From Knoxdaviesia capensis (Eukaryota > Ascomycota > Sordariomycetes > Microascales > Gondwanamycetaceae): a DNA stretch of 64,000 nucleotides. The DNA lies in assembly GCA_001510575.1 (NCBI GenBank), contig LNGK01000004.1:4028667-4092666 (forward strand). Direction: 5' to 3'. The translations under genes were made by a program, and so were the position numbers. Under the pieces are notes generated by a model. It saw only the letters and a program-made list of their open reading frames with translations. It was not told where the DNA came from and searched no databases. Of this stretch, positions 24,248 through 37,661 are shown in pieces. How positions within the stretch are numbered: the stretch's first letter is position 1; each line of letters opens with the position of its first letter.

Positions 24248-25252
24248 CTACATCAGCCAGCCCAGCAGGGAGATGGAATGGACCCGCTCGATTTCGGCGA
24301 TGGCGGCCTGGGTGCGGCGGGCCAGATCGTTGGCCCAGGACATGCGTCTCTGGCTGTCGCGCGCGGAGCGCTGGCTGGAGCGCAGCGTGCGGCACATGAC
24401 GACGAGCTCGGAGCCGGGGGCCCAGAGCGGCGCGGGGTGCTCGGCGGTCGGGGCGCGGCGGATGGCGGCGAAGGCGCGCTCTTCGTAGGTGAAGGCCGTG
24501 TTCAGGCCGGCCAGGCCGTCCGCCGCGAAGGCGGGGTCGTACGGCGACAAGAAGCTCTCCGGAAGCACGGGCAGGCCCGGGTCACTGGTGAACCAGCTGG
24601 CGTACTCGGCGTTGATCTGCTGAAGATCGTTGAGGGCGGAGCCCGGCTCCGGGCCGGCGCCGAACGGGGCCGTGAGGTTGGCGCTCATGGCCAGTGTGAC
24701 GGTGTTCTCGGCGGCGGCGCCATCAGTCCAGCCGGGCAGGTGGGTGTCTGCGGGGAGAACGCTGGCGGTGGCAGAGATCTGCGCGAGAATCTCCGTCGCA
24801 GTCATGGGGGCCGGGCCGATGGCGGGGGGCGATGCGAGCTCGAACGGGCGGGAGGTGGAAACGAGGTCGTCGGTGACGCGGAGCAGCAGGCCGCGCATCA
24901 TCGAGTGCGGCTGGGCGGCAAACACCCGAAAAGCGGCCGCAGAGGCCAGCAGGAAGTTGAAGAAATCGTCAATCTCAACAAGGTGGTCGATAACGGACAT
25001 CAGGAGCTCAGGCGGGAGCGTGGAGATGGTCACTCGGCCGGAGAACCCGGCAGGCTTGACGGCGGCGACAGCGGCGACAGCGGCGGTGGAGCTGGGCTGC
25101 TCGGTGGGCGAGGTGGCCTCATCGTCGGAATCGTGCTCCAGGCCAGGGTACTGATCGTCGTCGTCAACCATGGTGTTAGCCATCATGGAGGCGTCGTCAG
25201 CAGAGCCGGAAACAAGGCCGCTCTGGACCTTAACGGGAATGTTATCAGACAT
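24248..25252 (-). CDS. F-box-like protein, 334 residues
   Basis: A single exon of 334 residues, starting MSDNIPVKVQ. The first 70 residues are acidic and Ser/Thr/Ala-rich. Residues 75-112 (ISTLPPELLMSVIDHL, then DDFFNFLLASAAAFRVF) match an F-box-like motif, which normally binds Skp1 in SCF ubiquitin ligases. The remaining 220 residues contain no recognised substrate-binding repeat, as is usual for the many fungal F-box proteins of this size. The GC3 is high throughout, so the frame is clearly coding. The leader upstream (25260-25440) is C/T-rich on the minus strand. The substrate is unknown. Confidence 0.78.
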   Translation of the reverse strand: MSDNIPVKVQSGLVSGSADDASMMANTMVDDDDQYPGLEHDSDDEATSPTEQPSSTAAVAAVAAVKPAGFSGRVTISTLPPELLMSVIDHLVEIDDFFNFLLASAAAFRVFAAQPHSMMRGLLLRVTDDLVSTSRPFELASPPAIGPAPMTATEILAQISATASVLPADTHLPGWTDGAAAENTVTLAMSANLTAPFGAGPEPGSALNDLQQINAEYASWFTSDPGLPVLPESFLSPYDPAFAADGLAGLNTAFTYEERAFAAIRRAPTAEHPAPLWAPGSELVVMCRTLRSSQRSARDSQRRMSWANDLARRTQAAIAEIERVHSISLLGWLM

Positions 25253-27079
25253 GTTGATAAAAAGAAGCACTTGCACAACGAAGGGGGATCTCTGTAAAAG
25301 GTGGTTATGGACGAGGGAGAAAGGAAGAAGAAGAGAAGAAAGGAGGAAGAAACAGAAACAGGAGGACGAGGACAACAAGAGAGAAGATATAGGGAGACAA
25401 CACGATATGGGACGCAAAAAAGCAGAACGCACAAAACAAAATGCCAAAAGAAAATAACAAAATACACAAAACATATATGAAGAAACGTGTATCATAAACA
25501 GTAGATAGGAAGCAGGAGAGGGTGTTTATTTACATCATGGCTTAGATGAGTAGCAGAATCCCCCCCACCTTACATGAAAGAAGAGAAGGCAGTATCTGTT
25601 TTCTTTCACTGGTGATAATGACTTCCCGGCGGAGGAAATAAATAGATGTGAGGGTATCTTGATCGTGAGGATAATGACAAGATGTAGATGCATATACTAA
25701 CCTCTCTCCGTGTAAGGATACATAATGACAGGGCACATAAAGGGGTAAGGGCAGACATAGCCTCGAGATACTAATAAAAGACGACGGTATAGTAGATCTA
25801 AGCCCTTTTACCCTTATTGTTCTTCTCCTTTTCCTAATGAGTCGAGTAGAAAGAAACCCTTAAAGGGGGGGAGAGAGAGGACGGACACACCTAACTTGAA
25901 GAGAAGAGATAAAACATCTTCCTCTATAAAGATTACAGAGACAAAGACAAGGGACACAAGCCTCTCTTTATATCCTGCCGTTCTTTATCAGTATCTCTAG
26001 ATACATTTTCTTTGTTAGTTAGGGCGGCTAGATATAATCTGGCATAGCCATGAAGTCAAAGGGCCATACATACATGTGTGAAGATATGTATATATCCACG
26101 AGAATGTAAATCAACAAAAAAGAATGGCTTGTTTGCTTCTTTGTTTTCGGGTCTGGGTATAAAGCTGCAGCTCTCACTGGCTTTAAAGTTCCGCTATCCA
26201 GCGCACGGATGATACAAGTTTATCCAAGTATATGCAGGCGAGACAATAGAACAGAGAGAGAGTAAAATAGATGGGAAACCCCAAAAAGGAGTGACGGAAG
26301 CTGACCGGACTTGGGCTGCTATCCAGGACCGTTCTTGGTGGTGCTCCCGGCAAATGAGAGCTGGGTCCAGAAAATACATGTGGATGGTCTGTGTTTGTGT
26401 GTACTGGAATGGTAATGGCAATGCACGGGGAATACAGGAACGCGGGACGGCGGGAACATGCGAGTTGGGCCAAGAAGTCAAGTAGTATCACCAAAAAAAA
26501 AAAAAAGCGAACAAGAGTGTATCATTAGACACAGCTAGTAACCCGGCCTAGACCACCAGGGCCCATCGAGAAAGCACAGTACCAGACAAGATACCGAAAA
26601 GCGTCACGAACGAGAGACAACCAAAAGAACGAACCAAGGAGGAAAACAAGTACGAGTACATGTGGAATGAAATCAGTACGAAAACAAAAGAAAAAGAAAA
26701 ACAACAAGGAACCGCAAGAAACGAAAAAGAGCCCGGCCGTTAAGAAAAGACTGTCATACAAATTTCAACTCGACAAGAAGAAAAAAAGGAAATCGTCATC
26801 ATCCTGCCCTTAACTGCCCTCGGGAAGAGGGGGGAGGGTATATTTTTCGGTTGGAAAAAGAACATAAGGATAGAAAACCAGGGGTAATTGAAAACCACAG
26901 GAACAGGACCGAAAAACAAAAGAAGACAAGTGGCAGTCCAAGCTCATAGACTGCGTGAAGAAGAAAAAAAAAGAAGATGGCCATAGGAGAGAAAGGGGAA
27001 CACCATACCAAGGGAAACACCGAAGAAAAGAAAGAACAATGAGACATACTCCTTCACCACCACCGACAGACTTGCTTGC
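25253..27079. other. Promoter of the F-box gene and 3' flank of the Sec7 gene
   Basis: The part next to the F-box gene (to about 25470) is pyrimidine-rich on the minus strand. The rest is A-rich on the plus strand with no coding character; the part from about 26500 to 27079 is probably the 3' UTR and flank of the Sec7 gene. Confidence 0.5.
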
Positions 27080-30000
27080 TTACTCCTCCTGCATCTCCTC
27101 CTCCCGCTGCCGCCGCTCGGCATACACCTCGGCCTTGCGCGCCTCAGCCGCCTGCAACCCGTCGACATACGTGCGGAACTTCACAATCTCGCGCAGCAGG
27201 TACGCGCTCTTGCGCTCCCAGTTGGCCATCGCCCGCGTCGAGTTGCCGCTGCGCGGCGTGTACGCCAGCAGCATCGGGCTGCGCAGCTGGTTGTGCGCCT
27301 GCAGCTCCTCCTCAATGCCCTTGACGTACGCCAGCAGCGTCACCAGCTGGTCCGGCTCGTCCAGCGCCGACGGCCGCATGCTCTGCGTCGGCGGCATCCA
27401 GTCGGAGATGTGGATGCGGTCGCCGGGGAGCTTGCTGCGGCTGCCGCCGGTCATGCTGCCCGGGCTGCCGAACCCGAGGTCCAGGCTGCCCGACCGGATG
27501 CTGGCGCTCGCCAGACTCGACCGCCGCCGCGTGTGGCCCGCCATGCTGCTGCCGGGGCGTCCGCCGCCGACTTCCCGGCTGTTCGACCGCGCCAGCGCCG
27601 TTTCCGTGATCGTGGCCGACTCGTTGATCGCCGCCACTAGCGAGTTGTTGACAATCGCCTCGCTCCAGCCGTACTCGATGTTGCTGATGCCGCCCATGAG
27701 CGGGTGCGTGCTGAGTCGCGCACTCCAGTAGTTGGCCGTCGTCACAAACTCCTTGATGATTTCGGGCGTGCCGGCCTGGAACAGGTGCACGGCTCCCGTC
27801 GGCAGACTGAGTGCCCACACGTGCGGCCGCGTGCGCGAATAGCCCGGCGGCGGAAGCGCCGACGCCAGAGTCTGCCGCAGGCTGAACGTGCCGAGGTTCG
27901 TGGCGTTCTCCTGCCAGTTGCCACCGCCAACGGCAATTGGCCCGCTCTTATTCCGCGCCGCCCGCATCTTACTGCTGCTACTGCTGCTGCTGCTGCCGCG
28001 CAGCGACTTGGTTGACGCAAACGAGAACAGGCTGAGGTTGCCCTTCTGCACCACCGCAAACACCTCCATCCAGTTGCGGTCCTTGGCCTTGCGGTCAACA
28101 CCGTCCAGGTGGTGCTTGTGGATCAGGATTCCCTCCTTGACCCACGGCGGGCCCGCCAGCTCGAGAGATTCGTCTTCCAGGAGCTGTGCCGCCGGCTTGA
28201 CGTCCTCGCTGACAATCGACGCGTTACTCGGCATGTCTTCGCGGATGATCGCCTGACTAAGCGCGTTCGCAAATCCAATCGACTGCTGGTACTCGCCACG
28301 GGGATGAGCCGATCCAAACGAGTCCATTGACATCGAGGTCTGCGTACGACCCAGAGACTGCCGGCTCCACGTGGCCGACGATGACATGGTGGGGCTCCAC
28401 ATCGAGTTTCCGTCGTCAAAGCTGGTCCGGCTAGACGAGAATCCCGCCGTGCCGAACCGCGGCCGTGACCGGCTCTTCGACGTCCATCGGGATGCCGGCG
28501 GCCGACTGGCTTCGGGCCCACGTCCCCGCACCGACATTTGGCCTTCCGACGGCGCTTTGCTGAGCACGCTAGGCGTTCGCTTGAGGATGCCCATAACCGA
28601 CAGGCTGCTGCTGCTGGCCGGTGGCCCCAGGTTGGCCTGCGAGGCGTTCTCCGAATCGGCTCCCGTAGCTCCATGGAGCGGCAGGCGCTGGTCACGAATC
28701 GACGTGTAGGTTTCCTTGAGAACAATCTCGATTTGTCCTTCCCACGACTTGAGCGGCCCGTCAAACGGCGCCTTGACAAGTGGTCCACACTCGTCATTGC
28801 CGTATATATCGCCCGCTGGGTCGGACTTGGTCATCTGCAGGAACGAGGATCGCTTGTTGGGGACCTGGTCGATCGCTTTCAGGTCGTCGGGGTTTAGCGA
28901 CTTTCCGGGGAGGATGCTTGCTCGCTCAAACGCGTCGGGGTCGGCCTCGAGTGCGGCTTGGCGGATCGTGGTCATCGTGTTCTTCACGAACTGGCTGCGG
29001 GTCATCTTCTGCTCGATATCCGCGAGATGGAGGTCGGTGTTGAGGAGCATGATCGAATAGCAGATCGTGTGAACGACATCTAATGAAAGCATCGTCGAGT
29101 TGATGGTTAGCATCGAGCACAAACATGAACTATCTCGGAGTGGATGCGGTTACTGCTACTTACCAACTGCCTTGAAGCCATGGGCCGGATTACAATCCAC
29201 CCAGCGATTCGAAAACGCCACGAGGATGCGATCCACCTGCTGCGTTTCTGCGCGCACAATCAGGCGATTGCACAGTAACCGCAGCGCATCAACAATGCTG
29301 GTGCCCTTGAAGTTGAACTGCTCAATGTACGCGCGGAGCACCCGTTGACGGATAGGTCCTTCTTCGCCCATCCACGCCGCCGCCTTTTCGCGCTGGATGA
29401 AGTCCTCGTTGCCCTCGAAGATCTTGAGCGCCTTTTGCCGGTCGTCGTCGGTCGGCTCGCCAATCACAAACTCCGGCTCGTCGAAGGGCTGTTTGGGCGC
29501 GTCGATGACCGTCAGGTCGAGCCGTGACGTCGTGGCCCGCGGGCTTTCGCGAGACCCATCGACTTGGATGCTGGGCGGCGCGCTTGGTACGGACTTCTCT
29601 TGACTTGACGAACGGACACCCTCAATCGGCAGGGCAAGGGCGCCGCTCTTCTTCTCTTCATCGGAGTCGTGCTCAATGCTTGTCAAAATAAGCGTGGGGC
29701 CACCGCGCTTATTCGACCGGATTGTAGTGGTGGCACTGGCTCTGTTGCTGGTAGGGGAGTCTTTTTGCGGCTTGACCAGCTTTCGTCGGGGTGTTGGAAC
29801 TGGTGGGGATCGGGGCTCCATTTCGTTATCACTGCCGCCGTCAAGGTTGAGGAACGAGTTGGTTCTGTCGGTTTCGATAGGCGCCCGTGCTGGTTGCTGC
29901 TGAGGTACTGACGCCTGTCTCTTGCCAGTACCAGCGCCCTTCGACTTCGAGCTCACAGTCTCCCGCCACCGTTCTGTACCTGATGCTGCGCTGTCTTCGG

Positions 30001-32029
30001 TAGCCGAGTCCTCAACCGGGCGAATAGCCGCGTTGGGCCCGGGTTCATACTCCGGCGAGAATCCCCTCTGGAACTCACTCTGGGCACCGGACGCGCCAGG
30101 CGACACGATCGGGCTGTCCACGTCGTTGTACGGCGCCGGACCCGGGCCAATTGCTGTAGCCGGAACGTCCGCACCGGAAACTTGCGGAGTCGCGAGCGGA
30201 CTACCCTTCAGGTACGGGCTCATCACCTTGCGTAGACTGCTGACCGGGCTAGGCTCAGCGGCGACGGCGGTGATCTTGGTGTTCGGGGCCTGCAGCACAA
30301 ACGGGGCCGGGGCGACAGACGGGACAGGGGGTGGTGAAAGGGTTTGGGGCTGCTGCGGGACGGGAGGCACTTCCGGAGCATCGGACACCGACTTCTTTCT
30401 TCGGCGGAAGAAGGATGACGACTTCTTCTGGAGTGTTGGGTGGTGTGAATGGGACGAGGTTGGTGGCGTAGATTTAGATTGGGCTCTGCTGCTGGGGCGG
30501 TCCGAGTCGCCGCCCGCGGTTGAAGGGAGGGCATCGGGAGACTGTGGAACAACAGGAGGCAAGGGAGGCGGAGGCGGGTTCGTAGGCGTGTTCCGGGATG
30601 AACCAAAGACTCGTCTGAAGAATCCAGGTTTCTCTTTTGGTGGAGCGGCAGCCGTGGCTGTAAGGGGAGGAACATCTTTCGTTTTCTCATAGCCAACGTG
30701 TGGAGCCGGCGCAGAGTCAATATCGAGAGCCGGCAAGGGAGGCACGGGTTCTTTGGGCATTGATTTGGGGTCTTTGCGCGTGCTGACGGCGCTTTTCGTC
30801 GACCGCGCGCTGCGTTTACGTTCGAGAGTCGGCATCGGTTCCGGAGGCAGGTCAGGGAAGGTGGTGGCGGCCGGGGTGGAGGGGGCAGTCCGGCGAGGAC
30901 CTCCGGGCACGGTGGGGTGAGGAGCCGCGTCGTACGCGTCGGATAAGAAGGAATTGGACAACTCGGCGCGCCAGGACATGTGGACTGGCTCGATCGACAG
31001 CGGGGGAGGGTTTCGTTGTTGGTGGAGGGGTTGAGGTGGCATGTGTTGAGACTGCTGGAGCTGCAGCTTGTGCCCATAATCGAAGCTGGAAGATCGAGCG
31101 CCAAAACCGTGGGCCCAGCGCTGGCTGCCGAGAACCTGTGCGTAGCCGGCGTCAATGCTATTGGAGCTGCTGCTTTTGCTGCCCTTGCGGCTTCTCGAGT
31201 GCATTTGGCGGTGACCAGGAGCCTGCTGGGTGGCAGTCATGCTATTGACGCGACCGAGTCCCGTCTGGAAGGTCGAGCTGCTGTTACTACGGCGGCCTCG
31301 CGAGGAGATGCGGCTGGAGTCGTCGGCGTCGAAGTCGGAGCTGTAGGAATGGCCGTGGGTGTTTGCGCGCGGGCGGCGGGATGGACCGGAGATAGGGGCC
31401 GCTGTCGCAGGCCAGGCGCGGTCGTCGGCGTACGGGTAGTCGTCGTGGTTCGCGGAGTTCGAAGAAAGGGGGCCGCCGATGGATAGCGACGGGGGTTGAC
31501 CGAGAGAGAATTGATCGAGAGACATGAGCATGTTCGCCATCAGCGAGTCCCTGGTGATTTGGCGGGAGGGGAGGGAGAGGTCGTGCGAGTCTCGATGACT
31601 ACGAGGGTCGGGGTAATCGTTTTCCTTGGTTGACATTCCGAGGTCTCTGGCGGCTGTGGAGTCTAGGAAGGGGAGATCTGCATCATGGGGATCCGACGAG
31701 GCCACTTTCAGCGCCTGGGAGGACGAGGACGGCTTCAGGTTGGGAAGAGACGAGTTGTAGGAGAGTCCGTGGTTGTTATGGCTGTGGTGGTGGTTGTAGG
31801 TGTGGGAGAGGCTGCTGTTGCTGCTGCTGTTGTGGTGGTGGTGGGATTTGTGGTGATTAAGGGGCCGGCTGGAAGTGGACGACAAGTCGCGAGCCGGAGG
31901 CGTTTGGGGGAGTTCTTGATGTGGTGGCTTGGGGATGGATGATACACGAGAACGACCAGCAGCAGAAGAAGACGAGTTGGAAGGAGAATTGATACTCGGA
32001 TCAGGGCGTACACGAGGAGTTGATGGCAT
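27080..32029 (-). CDS. Sec7 + PH domain ARF guanine-nucleotide exchange factor (Sec74/Syt1-like)
   Basis: Two exons, 32029-29164 and 29079-27080, give 1621 residues; the 84-nt intron (GTAAGT donor, GCTAAC branch, TAG acceptor) lies inside the Sec7 domain. Residues 1-850 are Ser/Pro/His/Asn-rich and probably disordered, with poly-Pro and basic patches. The Sec7 domain spans about 860-1000: RAETQQVDRI holds the catalytic glutamate finger (E928), and SIMLLNTDLH follows after the splice. A PH domain lies near 1265-1410 (WVKEGILIHKHHL to YWSARLSTHP), then a coiled C-terminal tail rich in Arg and Glu. Sec7 domains catalyse GDP/GTP exchange on ARF GTPases; the layout resembles yeast Syt1 and S. pombe Sec74, acting at the Golgi or polarised plasma membrane. 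The start codon at 32029 is preceded by TTTCCAGAC, so a further upstream exon cannot be excluded. Confidence 0.88.
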
Positions 32030-33041
32030 GTCTGGAAACAAAGGCTGACTTTGTTTTCCTTCTTTTGGGGGGGCGTGTTCCTTATTTTTTTTTCTTTGTC
32101 TTTCTCTCTATCTAAGGAAAACAGAAACAAAAAACAAAGGAACCAATGATTGTAGGTTAGATAACCTAAGTGGACTCAGCGCCAAGTAGTGAGAAAGGGG
32201 TAGACTATGGCAGAATTGGGTATAGTTCCCAACGTCTCACCCCTCGTTCCTAGGCTGTCTTTTTCGGAATGTTCCTGAGAGGGAGAGAGGCTGGCAGGGG
32301 GGACAGACTCAGACTTCTGAAAGATGTATAGAAAAGAAGGAAACCAGTGAGAGAGTGTGATATCGGAAGTGACATGTGAGAAGTCAGCCCAGGAAAAGCC
32401 GGAGCGACACAGACACACACATACACACACACACACAATCGTGAGCTACGCGCAACACCGGCAGAGAGATCGCGAAGAGTGGAAGAAGAGGGAGTGACCG
32501 GGGAAGTGAGAAAAAGGAAAGCCACCAAAAAAGAGGATGGACACCAGGAACACCCCCAAGGAAACGGGAAGGGATTTGTGCGAATCAGGAGTTTCTACAG
32601 TACTGTAGACGTCCTGCTCTTAGCGGCATGTGGCGCCATGCACATGGAGAAACTAGTGTCGATCAACGGTGAGGGTGAGGCATGGAGGTGATTTCAGGTT
32701 GCTTCGTACCGGAGAGTGTACCTCGCAGGATGCAGATGCAGCATGCAGGATGGGCGGAGAACACTAAAAGAAAATACGGGGGGGCCCGTGAGAAAGGCAA
32801 AGACGGTTCGATTCCTGGTTCGTGCTGATAACAAGGCTTTGAAGAGAGCTGAAAAAAGACACCTGACGTGGTGGTGGTGATCACCGCCGGCTTCAGAGAG
32901 GGCAAGCGCCTTGTGGCCGAAGCGGAAAGACTTGAGAATGTGTGATGAAAGACACAACACACAGGACACACGAAGAAGGGTCAGCCAAACCTAACACGGG
33001 ATTGCGGCGGTTGCGGGATGGCGGGAAGTGGTGATGATGGG

Positions 33042-33043
<2 letters not shown>

Positions 33044-33080
<37 letters not shown>
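33044..33080. repeat. (GT)n microsatellite
   Basis: About 18 uninterrupted GT units on the plus strand, followed by a CGTGCGCGTG flank, in the Sec7-ceramidase intergenic region. Confidence 0.95.
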
Positions 33081-33084
<4 letters not shown>

Positions 33085-36000
33085 CGCGTGAGTGGATGAG
33101 CGTGAGGAAATGTTGTATGTGGGTGGGTGGGTTTGAGGATTGTGCGGTTAACTCATTTCGGGAGTCTGAGTACAGAAAGGTCAGTCGGTCACAGCAAGTG
33201 GACGTACTGTACGTGTGAGGAAGAAAGGGGGCAGAGTGAAAAACAAAAGAGGGCAAAAAAAGGTCCGTGAGTCTCAGAAAATGAAAAGCCCAACAAGAAA
33301 CTGATGAGAAAGTCTGAGAGTTTGGAGTGTCTGAGAACGTCAGGGAGCCCCCAGCAGCCCAAATGTCTTAGCTACTCCTTGTTGTTGCATCGATTGGACC
33401 CGTCGTGCACCGAAACTTTGTGGTGTGCTCTCTGCTATATCGGTTCTAGGATGCTATTGTGTCTTGTGGCATGGACGATGGCCGTTGGATATCGCGAGAC
33501 TGGAATTTGGCAGTGAACCGGAAGTGTGTGTGGTCCTTCGCAAGTAATGACTGGAATCCAGGTACGGGATGTGATATATCCAACTTAGCCGCCTGTGGAT
33601 TGAGGGCGGACCAGGGGTATTGTCGGGGACAGTTTAAAAGTCGCGACGGTGGAACGGGTGCTTGCAGCACCGGGACGGATGCTTGGATAAGGTATGGTAT
33701 TTCCCCTACGGAACAGAGAAAGTCACGACGAGCGTCAGAAGGATATCGCCACCACAGAAGTCTGAAAGGGAAGAAAGAGAAAGTTGCTTTCTCCCAAAAA
33801 AGGGACCACCAGGAACTACTGTACTGTGGATTGCGAATTGTGGATTTTCTCCCAGCCCGGCGCGTGTCATGGAATTGCGGCCTGGGGCACAACGCCCTGG
33901 TTCTAGTGGGTTTTAGCAGGTTCCAACAGGGGCAGACGAAGCAATAACTGGGGAATGGAGACCTCGCCCTGAAGCTTGCAGATAGTTGATTTCCGGTGGC
34001 TGCAAGATAGTCGGTTGTGTGTCAGTCCAGAAGAACTAGGGCCGAAGGCGAAGGCGATGTGGTGGTGTTCTAAAGGGTGCTTGTACTATTTTGGTGTAGA
34101 GATGGGCGCGAAGGGGACTTGCTATCCGCTTCCACTTGTCGGTGAACAGAATAGAAGATTCGAAGGTGGAGAAGCGATTGACGATGGTGTTAAGAGATGA
34201 TGCGAATAGCTGCGATGGCCCGGATCTCGAGATGCGATGCGAAGTTGTGGTGGGAAGATGTGCCCTGGACCAGACGACTGATGTGTTGTGCAGTGTGCTG
34301 GTGATTATGGTATATGATGATGATTGGCTCTCTCATGAAACACTGAGCTGTTCGCCAGGTCGAATTCCAGAAAACCAAATGTCCCAGATCTGCCCGATTC
34401 CCACCTTTTGATGGATTCTGCCGAGGATGACTGGCGATGATGGTGTGAGGAGAGTTTAGGGGTGTTTAAGGGTAACAGAAGTGTGTGCCTGAGGTTTCAT
34501 TCGGGGGCCGGGCTGTCTGTTGCCCAAAAGGGAAGGCATTGAAAGAAGAAACCCTCAACCCTAAATTTGGCAATCATCGGGAAACTGGCAACCACTCTCT
34601 GAAGACCGAAACTCTGACAAACAAAACATCCAGCATGAAGTCCTTTCATGCTGGCGGCAATACATACGGCAGTGCATTTACGAAGATGTTTCGCGATAAA
34701 CAAACGCCACCACTGTTTCAACCTGAGTGAGTCGCACCCTCTCCTGGGCTTTGACAGTTGCAACCCTAACGCGGGGCCCCGATGCTACCAAGCACACACA
34801 CACGCTCGCCCGCCCCGGAAGACGCGTCTCCGAAATGCCACGTCCCATGCGGCGGGCCGGTGAGCACAAATCCACCGCAAACCCGGCACCAGCTGCGTAG
34901 TCCATGCGGCGGGCCTCCGTCCAACACCCACGCTTAATGTGTTTGCACCTTCTGATACTTAATACGTAGCCTTCTCTAAACCCCGACTTACATGCAAAGT
35001 CCGTCTGGTGAACTGGGGCTTGGTGGCGGTGAGGACGACTGCATTCCGGATACGGCCGAGAAACAGGGGGTGAAATGCCGCCTACTGCTGTCTCCCCGTC
35101 CAAGCCCTGCACCAGCTGTCCCGTCTGCCAGCCCCAGAAGCAGCCAAAGAACGAGAAATCCGGGCCTGGGATCTTGATCGACCTGTCCCGCTGTTTCTTG
35201 TTCGGCTGTTTTTGTTTGCGCTGGTATCTGGTCCCGGATTGCGGGATCTAGCGTTTGCAGGATCTTTCCCCCATTGCCATGATATCTCTTTATTCCCGCC
35301 CATGAGTTCGCTTTTTCACAACATAAGAGCCGAAACTACAGAGTGCAGAGATGCAATGCACGTCGGGCCTACGAAACAGTATCACGATGATCCTTTGTCG
35401 TGAGTGTGTGCACCTTTCCGTCGATATCTGTCAGGAATCGGTCATCTTTCGACGTGCTTCGTGCGCCGTTCGACAAACCTACATAGGGTTGGACTCAGAT
35501 TGGAAACGCGCCGGTACACCGCAGACTGAGGGGACGGCCTCGCCGTTTGCTGCTGTCTCCTCCCCGCTGCAGTCCCGGCGGTGTTTGCTGACAAGGTCCA
35601 CCATCTCAACCATCGCTGTGCATTTGCCCGAGACACGGCAGACACAGCAGACACGACACACGCATTTTGGTAACCCTAGTGTGGCAACCTCAAACCCTAA
35701 CGGCGCCCAGCCGGCAATGCCGTGTATGAGCCGAACCAAGACCAGAGACGTCACCGAAAACCCGCTCCGGGACGATAGCCGGGGCAACCTGCACCTTAGT
35801 CATCGAGCCCAGTGTCAAACGAGACGCAAAAAATAGCTAACCAAAAGCGACGGGTTTCTGATGGGGTCAAGTTGACTGACGCGGCGGGATTTGGAAGTTT
35901 CTTTTCCCAAGTCTCACGGAAGATGGGCTTCATTGTATTGCTTGAGCGGGTTTGCCAGAGCAGTGGCTGTGCTATGTGTGTGATATGCGAATGATATATA

Positions 36001-37229
36001 ATTTCATGCACCTATTTTCAGGTGCGACCGCATTCCAAGGCCTGGGCTATTTGTCCATACATGCAGTACATCTATGCAACTGAGACAGCCAGCATTTTCT
36101 CTCGTTCCTTCAGAGGAACTGGAAGCTGTAGTGGACAGACCACCACAACACCGAATGGGGGAAACTTGGAAGTATCTCGCCACCAACGCATGCTCCATCC
36201 AGCGTTTTCAGCCAACCCCTACATAAACTTAAGCTTGATGAGGGAAACCAGGAATTTTTGTGCGCCGCGATAGCCGGACGAGCCTCAAAAACAAAATTCT
36301 TTAATTGAGCTCTTCGCTTCCCGCCGTTTCCACCTGGGAATCCCGCTTGAATCCCAAGGGCAAAGCACCACCCACAGCTCAGGCAAAAGCTGCCTGACTC
36401 CACTCCCCAGGGTTTCAACATGGGTTAGTTACTGTATGCGGGAAGAAACTTGCCTCAAAACTGCCACATTCTTCCATTTCCAGGCGGGAATCACCAGTTC
36501 ACTTCTTTCTCCACCACCAGAACCAGGACAACCATGCGCTTTCCGCTTCCACACACACCGATTCCCCTCGTGCTGCTTCACCTCCTCCCACTTAGTTCTG
36601 GGCGAAAGGCAGATATCCTGCTTGGTGCGGCATCCGTATCTTGCATGTGAAAGATCGAGACTTCGTCACCCGTCCACGTACTTGCCCACGTAAAACCTGT
36701 CCCCTCTCTCTCTGGACGGGCGTGCTTTGTAATTGGGAGAACCCCCGTTCGCGATGGCCGGCCGAACGTGTAATTGGCTCTTCGGAGGAGAGACGATTTA
36801 ATACTCGGCCTCACACCACCCTCGTTCACGATCCTCCGGACAATTGAGCCATCACCACAGCCTTCCATCGTTCTCTACAGCTTCATCTGACCCTCCCTCG
36901 CCGCGCTTATAAGCGACTTCAACGGCAGCAACTTGCGACGGCCGCGGCGCAAAGAACACGTTCGGAGTCAAGAAAATTCGAGACGGACCAGAGCTATTTC
37001 CGGACATTGCATGTATCAGGTACTTGCAAAGTCTATGCACCCGTCAGCCAAACACCTGGTCCTTTTTTGCAGGGCTCGACGTCACTCGCCGCCTGCCCTT
37101 TTTTCTTTCCAAGCTATAGCTTCTCCAGGAAGAACAAACTAGATGCCGAAGCCGAAGCCGCCTTTTCCCTTTCCAAGGGCTAGATAAGTTCAAGCAAGGC
37201 GTCTGGATGAGACACTTTGGGCTTAATTT

Positions 37230-37661
37230 CGTGATTTGGCCATCTTTTTTCTTTTTCTTATTTCCCTCGTTCACATCTTCTTCTTCTCTTTATCTTTCCT
37301 TTTTCTACCATTCAATATTTGTATTTTCAGGTGTTCTTCCTTCTTCCCTCTTCTTCCGCCTTTCTTTTCATTCTCTATCCCTCTTCTCTAGGTATTGCTC
37401 CTTCTGCCATTGTGTGGTTCTGTGATTCATTTATTGTCTGCTTCTCTTGGTGCTTGGCTGCTTATATTCCAAACCTCCAACTAACCCACTGCCTGATTCA
37501 ACTGCTTCCCAGAGATCCAGCCTGAGCATCTCTTCTCTCTCATTTCGATCCGAGACCACTCCCTGTGAAGTCTACAGTACAACCGGGCCGAGGGATTGAC
37601 CCCGTCCTCCGAGTTCTCACTACGCTTTCCGTCCCGACTTCCTTCCGGCAATATCGCTCCG
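37230..37661 (+). promoter_or_regulatory. Pyrimidine-rich promoter/leader of the ceramidase gene
   Basis: A CTTCTTCTCTTTATC-type tract on the coding strand runs from about 37230 to 37450 and precedes the start codon by about 200-400 nt. Short upstream ATGs occur (for example at 37207), so upstream ORFs in a long leader are possible. Confidence 0.45.

Larger units (their letters stand above)
32030..37661. other. Gene-free divergent intergenic stretch
   Basis: 5.6 kb between the Sec7 gene (-) and the ceramidase gene (+). 32050-32530 is pyrimidine-rich on the minus strand and 37230-37660 on the plus strand, marking the two promoters. Between them are a (GT)n microsatellite at 33044-33080, a 14-nt palindrome CTACAGTACTGTAG at 32595-32608 and several AACCCTA motifs (34556, 34762, 35671, 35692). 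Open frames such as 33459-33947 and 35351-35836 show no coding bias. Confidence 0.5.

Noticed and set aside
32800..32825. A GGTTCGATTCC segment resembling the tRNA B box
   Set aside because: The flanks do not pair as a T-arm, and no A box, anticodon stem or acceptor stem can be built around it on the plus strand.
33459..33947. A 162-codon plus-strand open frame in the Sec7-ceramidase intergenic region
   Set aside because: It lacks an ATG at its 5' end, has no coding bias, and is matched by an antisense frame of similar length.
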